Below are positions 61,399 to 64,000 of a DNA stretch of 64,000 bases, one piece after another. Made by a program: the position numbers and the translations under genes. Source of the DNA: Natrinema salifodinae (lineage in GTDB: Archaea; Halobacteriota; Halobacteria; Halobacteriales; Natrialbaceae); contig NZ_FOIS01000003.1 in NCBI RefSeq assembly GCF_900110455.1, positions 141,491-205,490 of the forward strand, in the 5' to 3' direction. Under the pieces are notes generated by a model, which searched no databases, was not told the DNA's origin, and was given only the letters and a program-made list of their open reading frames with translations. Numbering within the stretch: the first letter of the stretch is position 1; each line of letters begins with the position of its first letter.

Positions 61399-62040
61399 TT
61401 ACTCGGCTTCGGGAATCGCCGCGTCCTCGACGTAGGGCAACTCCTCGGCCAGCTTAGCGACCTCGCCGGCGTTGGACTTCATCAGCGCCGTCGTATCCCA
61501 GACACCCTCGACGAGGGCCTTGCGCTGGGCCTCGTCGACGGTGACGTCGATCGTGGTTTCGCCGTAGGTGACCTCCTCGGCCTCGACGTCGATGTCGATC
61601 TCGCCGTCGGGGTTCGCGTCGACCCAATCCTGCAACTCTCCAATCGTCTCGCTGTCCGCCGTGACGGTCGGGATGCCGAGCGCCAGGCAGTTGCCCGCGA
61701 AGATCTCGGCGAAGCTCTCGCCGATGATCGCGTCGATGCCCCAGCGCATCAGGGCCTGGGGCGCGTGCTCGCGCGAAGAGCCGCAGCCGAAATTGCTGTT
61801 GACGACCATCACCGAGGAGTCCTGGAATCGGTCCTCGTTCATCGGATGCTCCTTGGGATCGTCGTTCTCGTCGAACCGGACGTCGAAGAACGCGAACTCG
61901 CCCAGCCCGTCGAAGGTGACGACCTTCATGAACCGCGCGGGGATGATCTGGTCGGTGTCGATATCGTTCCCGCGGATCGGGACGCCCGACCCCGACACGT
62001 ACTCGACTTCGGGGATCTCGACCTCGCCGTCGTCGGTCAT
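61399..62040 (-). CDS. leuD: 3-isopropylmalate dehydratase small subunit
   Basis: A 213-residue subunit forming isopropylmalate isomerase with LeuC. Hallmarks are [16 protein letters not shown] near 23-38 and [15 protein letters not shown] (about 83-97). It overlaps the leuC stop by 4 nt. It has an acidic, slightly extended C-terminus. Confidence 0.95.
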   Translation of the reverse strand: MTDDGEVEIPEVEYVSGSGVPIRGNDIDTDQIIPARFMKVVTFDGLGEFAFFDVRFDENDDPKEHPMNEDRFQDSSVMVVNSNFGCGSSREHAPQALMRWGIDAIIGESFAEIFAGNCLALGIPTVTADSETIGELQDWVDANPDGEIDIDVEAEEVTYGETTIDVTVDEAQRKALVEGVWDTTALMKSNAGEVAKLAEELPYVEDAAIPEAE

Positions 62041-63464
62041 GCGGTGGTCACCTCCGCTTCCGGCAGCTCTCGAACGTCGGTTACTTCACCCTCGATCGCC
62101 GCGGCGGCGACCATCCGCGGGTTCATCAGGACGGTCCGCCCGTCCTTCGAGCCCTGGCGGCCGATGAAGTTCCGATTCGAGGAGGAGGCACAGGACTCGT
62201 CGCCCTCGAGTTGGTCCTCGTTCATGCCCAGGCACATCGAACAGCCGGCGTTGCGCCACTCGAAGCCGGCTTCCTCGAAGATATCCTTGAGGCCCGCTTC
62301 CTCGGCGGCGTCCTGGACGCGTTGGCTGCCGGGGACGACCATCGCGCGGACGTCGTCGTGGACCTCGCGGCCCTCGACGATCCGGGCGGCCCGCCGCAGG
62401 TCCGGCAGGCGGGCGTTCGTACAGGAGCCGAGGAAGGCCACGTCGATCTCGTAGCCCTCCATCGTGTCGCCTGGCTCGACGCGCATGTGCTCCTGGGCGC
62501 GTCGCGCGGTCTCTTGTTTGTCCTCGGGCAGGTCCTCGGGGGCCGGAATCGGGTCGGTGATGCCGATGCCCTGGCCAGGCGTGGTGCCCCAGGTGACGAC
62601 CGGCTCGAGTTCGTCGGCGTCGATCCGGACGATATCGTCGTATTCGGCGTCCTCGTCCGAACGGATCGACTCCCAGTAGGGCTTGAGTTCCTCGAACTTC
62701 TCGGGGTTTTCCCGGAAGTAGTCGGTCTCCTCGAGCCACTCGTAGGTGGTCTCGTCGGGGTTGACGTAGCCCGCGCGGGCGCCGCCCTCGATGGACATGT
62801 TGCAGATCGACATCCGACCCTCCATGCCGAGGTTCTCGATGGCCTCGCCGGCGTACTCGTAGACGTAGCCGACGCCGCCCTCGGTGCCGAGTCGGCGGAT
62901 GATCTCGAGGATGACGTCTTTAGCCTCGACGCCCTCACCGAGTTCGCCGTCGACCTGGATCTTGCGGACCTGCTGTTTCTCCATGGCGACGGTGCCCGTC
63001 GCGAGCACGTCGCGGATCTGGCTGGTCCCGATCCCGAACGCCAGCGCGCCGAAGGCGCCGTGGGTCGAGGTGTGGGAGTCGCCACAGACGATCGTCTTAC
63101 CGGGCTGGGTGAGTCCCTGCTCCGGTCCGATGACGTGGACGATGCCCTGATCGCCCGTCGTCGGGTCGGAGAACTCGATGCCCGCCTCGCGGACGTTCTG
63201 CTCGAGTTCGGCCATCATCTCCTCGGCCGCGTCCTCCTCGTACGGGCGAGACTGATCGGCCGTCGGGACGATGTGGTCGACGGTCGCGTGGGTCAGTTCG
63301 GGGAAGGCGACTTCGAGGTCGCGCTCGCGGAGCATCCCGAACGCCTGCGGACTCGTCACCTCGTGAATGAGGTGGAGGCCGACGAACAGTTGATCCTGTC
63401 CCGTCGGCAGCGTCGTGACCTTGTGGCGATTCCAGACCTTGTCGTACAGTGTTCCCTCGCTCAT
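62037..63464 (-). CDS. leuC: 3-isopropylmalate dehydratase large subunit
   Basis: A 475-residue [4Fe-4S] hydro-lyase subunit. It starts with [12 protein letters not shown], has the [19 protein letters not shown] region (about 128-146), and the cluster ligands in [14 protein letters not shown] and in [27 protein letters not shown] (about 434-446) is also typical. It overlaps leuD and the upstream orf by 4 nt each. Confidence 0.95.
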   Translation of the reverse strand: MSEGTLYDKVWNRHKVTTLPTGQDQLFVGLHLIHEVTSPQAFGMLRERDLEVAFPELTHATVDHIVPTADQSRPYEEDAAEEMMAELEQNVREAGIEFSDPTTGDQGIVHVIGPEQGLTQPGKTIVCGDSHTSTHGAFGALAFGIGTSQIRDVLATGTVAMEKQQVRKIQVDGELGEGVEAKDVILEIIRRLGTEGGVGYVYEYAGEAIENLGMEGRMSICNMSIEGGARAGYVNPDETTYEWLEETDYFRENPEKFEELKPYWESIRSDEDAEYDDIVRIDADELEPVVTWGTTPGQGIGITDPIPAPEDLPEDKQETARRAQEHMRVEPGDTMEGYEIDVAFLGSCTNARLPDLRRAARIVEGREVHDDVRAMVVPGSQRVQDAAEEAGLKDIFEEAGFEWRNAGCSMCLGMNEDQLEGDESCASSSNRNFIGRQGSKDGRTVLMNPRMVAAAAIEGEVTDVRELPEAEVTTA

Positions 63465-63772
63465 TCCTCTACTACCGTGTCGCGATCCGTTCGCCGTTCG
63501 TGGTCGACGCCGCGCTCGAAGACGCGGTTCGCGTCGTCGGCGCGGTGTGGCGGCGTGTGATCGACGTCGCGCATCGTCGCGTCTGTCTCCGTGCCCGTGC
63601 TCCCGTCGGCCTCGTCAGTCTCGTCGGCCTCGTCGGACTCGGTCGCGGCCGGTTTACCACCGTCGGCGGCGACGATCGGTCCGCGGTTGAACAGCCGCCC
63701 GGCCGTCTCTCCCGTGGAGGGGTTGGTGTGGCTGACGTCGGCCATCGTGTCCGTCGTGTCGTTCTCTGTCAT
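63461..63772 (-). CDS. Small haloarchaeal protein between ilvC and leuC
   Basis: A 103-residue, probably disordered, acidic protein with two similar segments ([16 protein letters not shown]-like at about 17-32 and [16 protein letters not shown] at about 77-92), both carrying an RhFxRG core. Its stop overlaps the leuC start by 4 nt, so it is translated within the operon. No known function. The paired RVFERG/RLFNRG motifs may bind a partner. Confidence 0.6.
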   Translation of the reverse strand: MTENDTTDTMADVSHTNPSTGETAGRLFNRGPIVAADGGKPAATESDEADETDEADGSTGTETDATMRDVDHTPPHRADDANRVFERGVDHERRTDRDTVVEE

Positions 63773-63800
63773 GATTTCGCTCTCGTTCTCGGTTTCGGTC

Positions 63801-64000
63801 TCAGTCGTCCGCCTGCATCCGGACGGACTCGTCCTCGGTCTCCTCTTCTTCCGCCCACGCGAACAGCGCGCGCAGTCGCTCGCCGACGTCCTCGATCTCG
63901 TGGTTCTTCTCGGCCTGGCGAAGCTGGGTGTAGGTGGGCCGGTTGGCCTGGTTCTCGGCGACCCACTCGGTCGCGAACTCGCCGTCCTGAACCTGCCGGA
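63801..64000 (-). CDS. ilvC: Ketol-acid reductoisomerase, C-terminal part (cut by window edge)
   Basis: The last 65 residues of an NADPH-dependent enzyme of branched-chain amino-acid synthesis, running off the window. Typical C-terminal features are DGEFATEWVAENQANRP and LRALFAWAEEEE. It is followed by the small orf and leuC, the conserved haloarchaeal ilvC-leuCDB order. Confidence 0.88.
   Translation of the reverse strand, partial: RQVQDGEFATEWVAENQANRPTYTQLRQAEKNHEIEDVGERLRALFAWAEEEETEDESVRMQADD

Noticed and set aside
60793-62454. 553-codon plus-strand frame
   Set aside because: Runs antisense across leuB and leuD and the gap between them; no homology features.

Overview
The window is a chromosomal segment of a haloarchaeon (class Halobacteria). 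Supporting observations are very acidic predicted proteins, an S-layer glycoprotein with a PGF-CTERM anchor, archaeal TATA boxes close to start codons, a haloarchaeal fructose PTS locus, Trm5 and diphthine synthase. A Natrinema/Haloterrigena-like genus is only a guess. Base composition changes along the window. The first 10 kb is relatively AT-rich, the rest is GC-rich, and one HNH gene and some intergenic stretches are locally AT-rich.

Region 1 (1-8760) is a type I-B CRISPR locus. It holds two six-repeat arrays, both read on the minus strand from related leaders, flanking a plus-strand cas6-cas8b-cas7-cas5-cas3 interference operon. The usual cas4-cas1-cas2 adaptation genes are absent between cas3 and the second array. 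Region 2 (8837-12790) carries a Tat-exported zincin-like protein, a stretch of three adjacent hairpins that may be an RNA, and the S-layer glycoprotein gene with a clear terminator.

Region 3 (about 12.8-40.2 kb) is a tailed, siphovirus-like provirus with every gene on the minus strand, abutting the 3' end of an intact tRNA-Thr(CGT). Reading right to left it contains small zinc-binding and winged-helix proteins, an MCM helicase, membrane proteins, terminase subunits, portal, protease/scaffold, major capsid, connectors, major tail protein, a tail chaperone with a textbook -1 frameshift site, a tape-measure candidate with ten exact-length 14-residue repeats, a lipoprotein, tail-tip/fibre proteins and an HNH endonuclease. 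I see no integrase and no left att copy.

Region 4 (40.3-64 kb) is host chromosome: trm5, a Rieske protein, dph5, two family-3 glycoside hydrolases and an MFS transporter, an alpha/beta hydrolase, and a carbohydrate block. In that block fba-fbp (gluconeogenic end) converges on a complete fructose PTS (ptfC-ptfA-ptsH-ptsI-ptfB), preceded by glpR-pfkB. Fructose would be imported as fructose-1-phosphate, phosphorylated by PfkB to fructose-1,6-bisphosphate and cleaved by the class I aldolase. The window ends inside the branched-chain amino-acid operon ilvC-orf-leuC-leuD-leuB.

The most notable signals are the frameshift site, the 14-residue repeat array, the GGTGTTG dyad/iteron cluster upstream of the viral MCM, the hairpin string before the S-layer gene, and the adaptation-less CRISPR locus.
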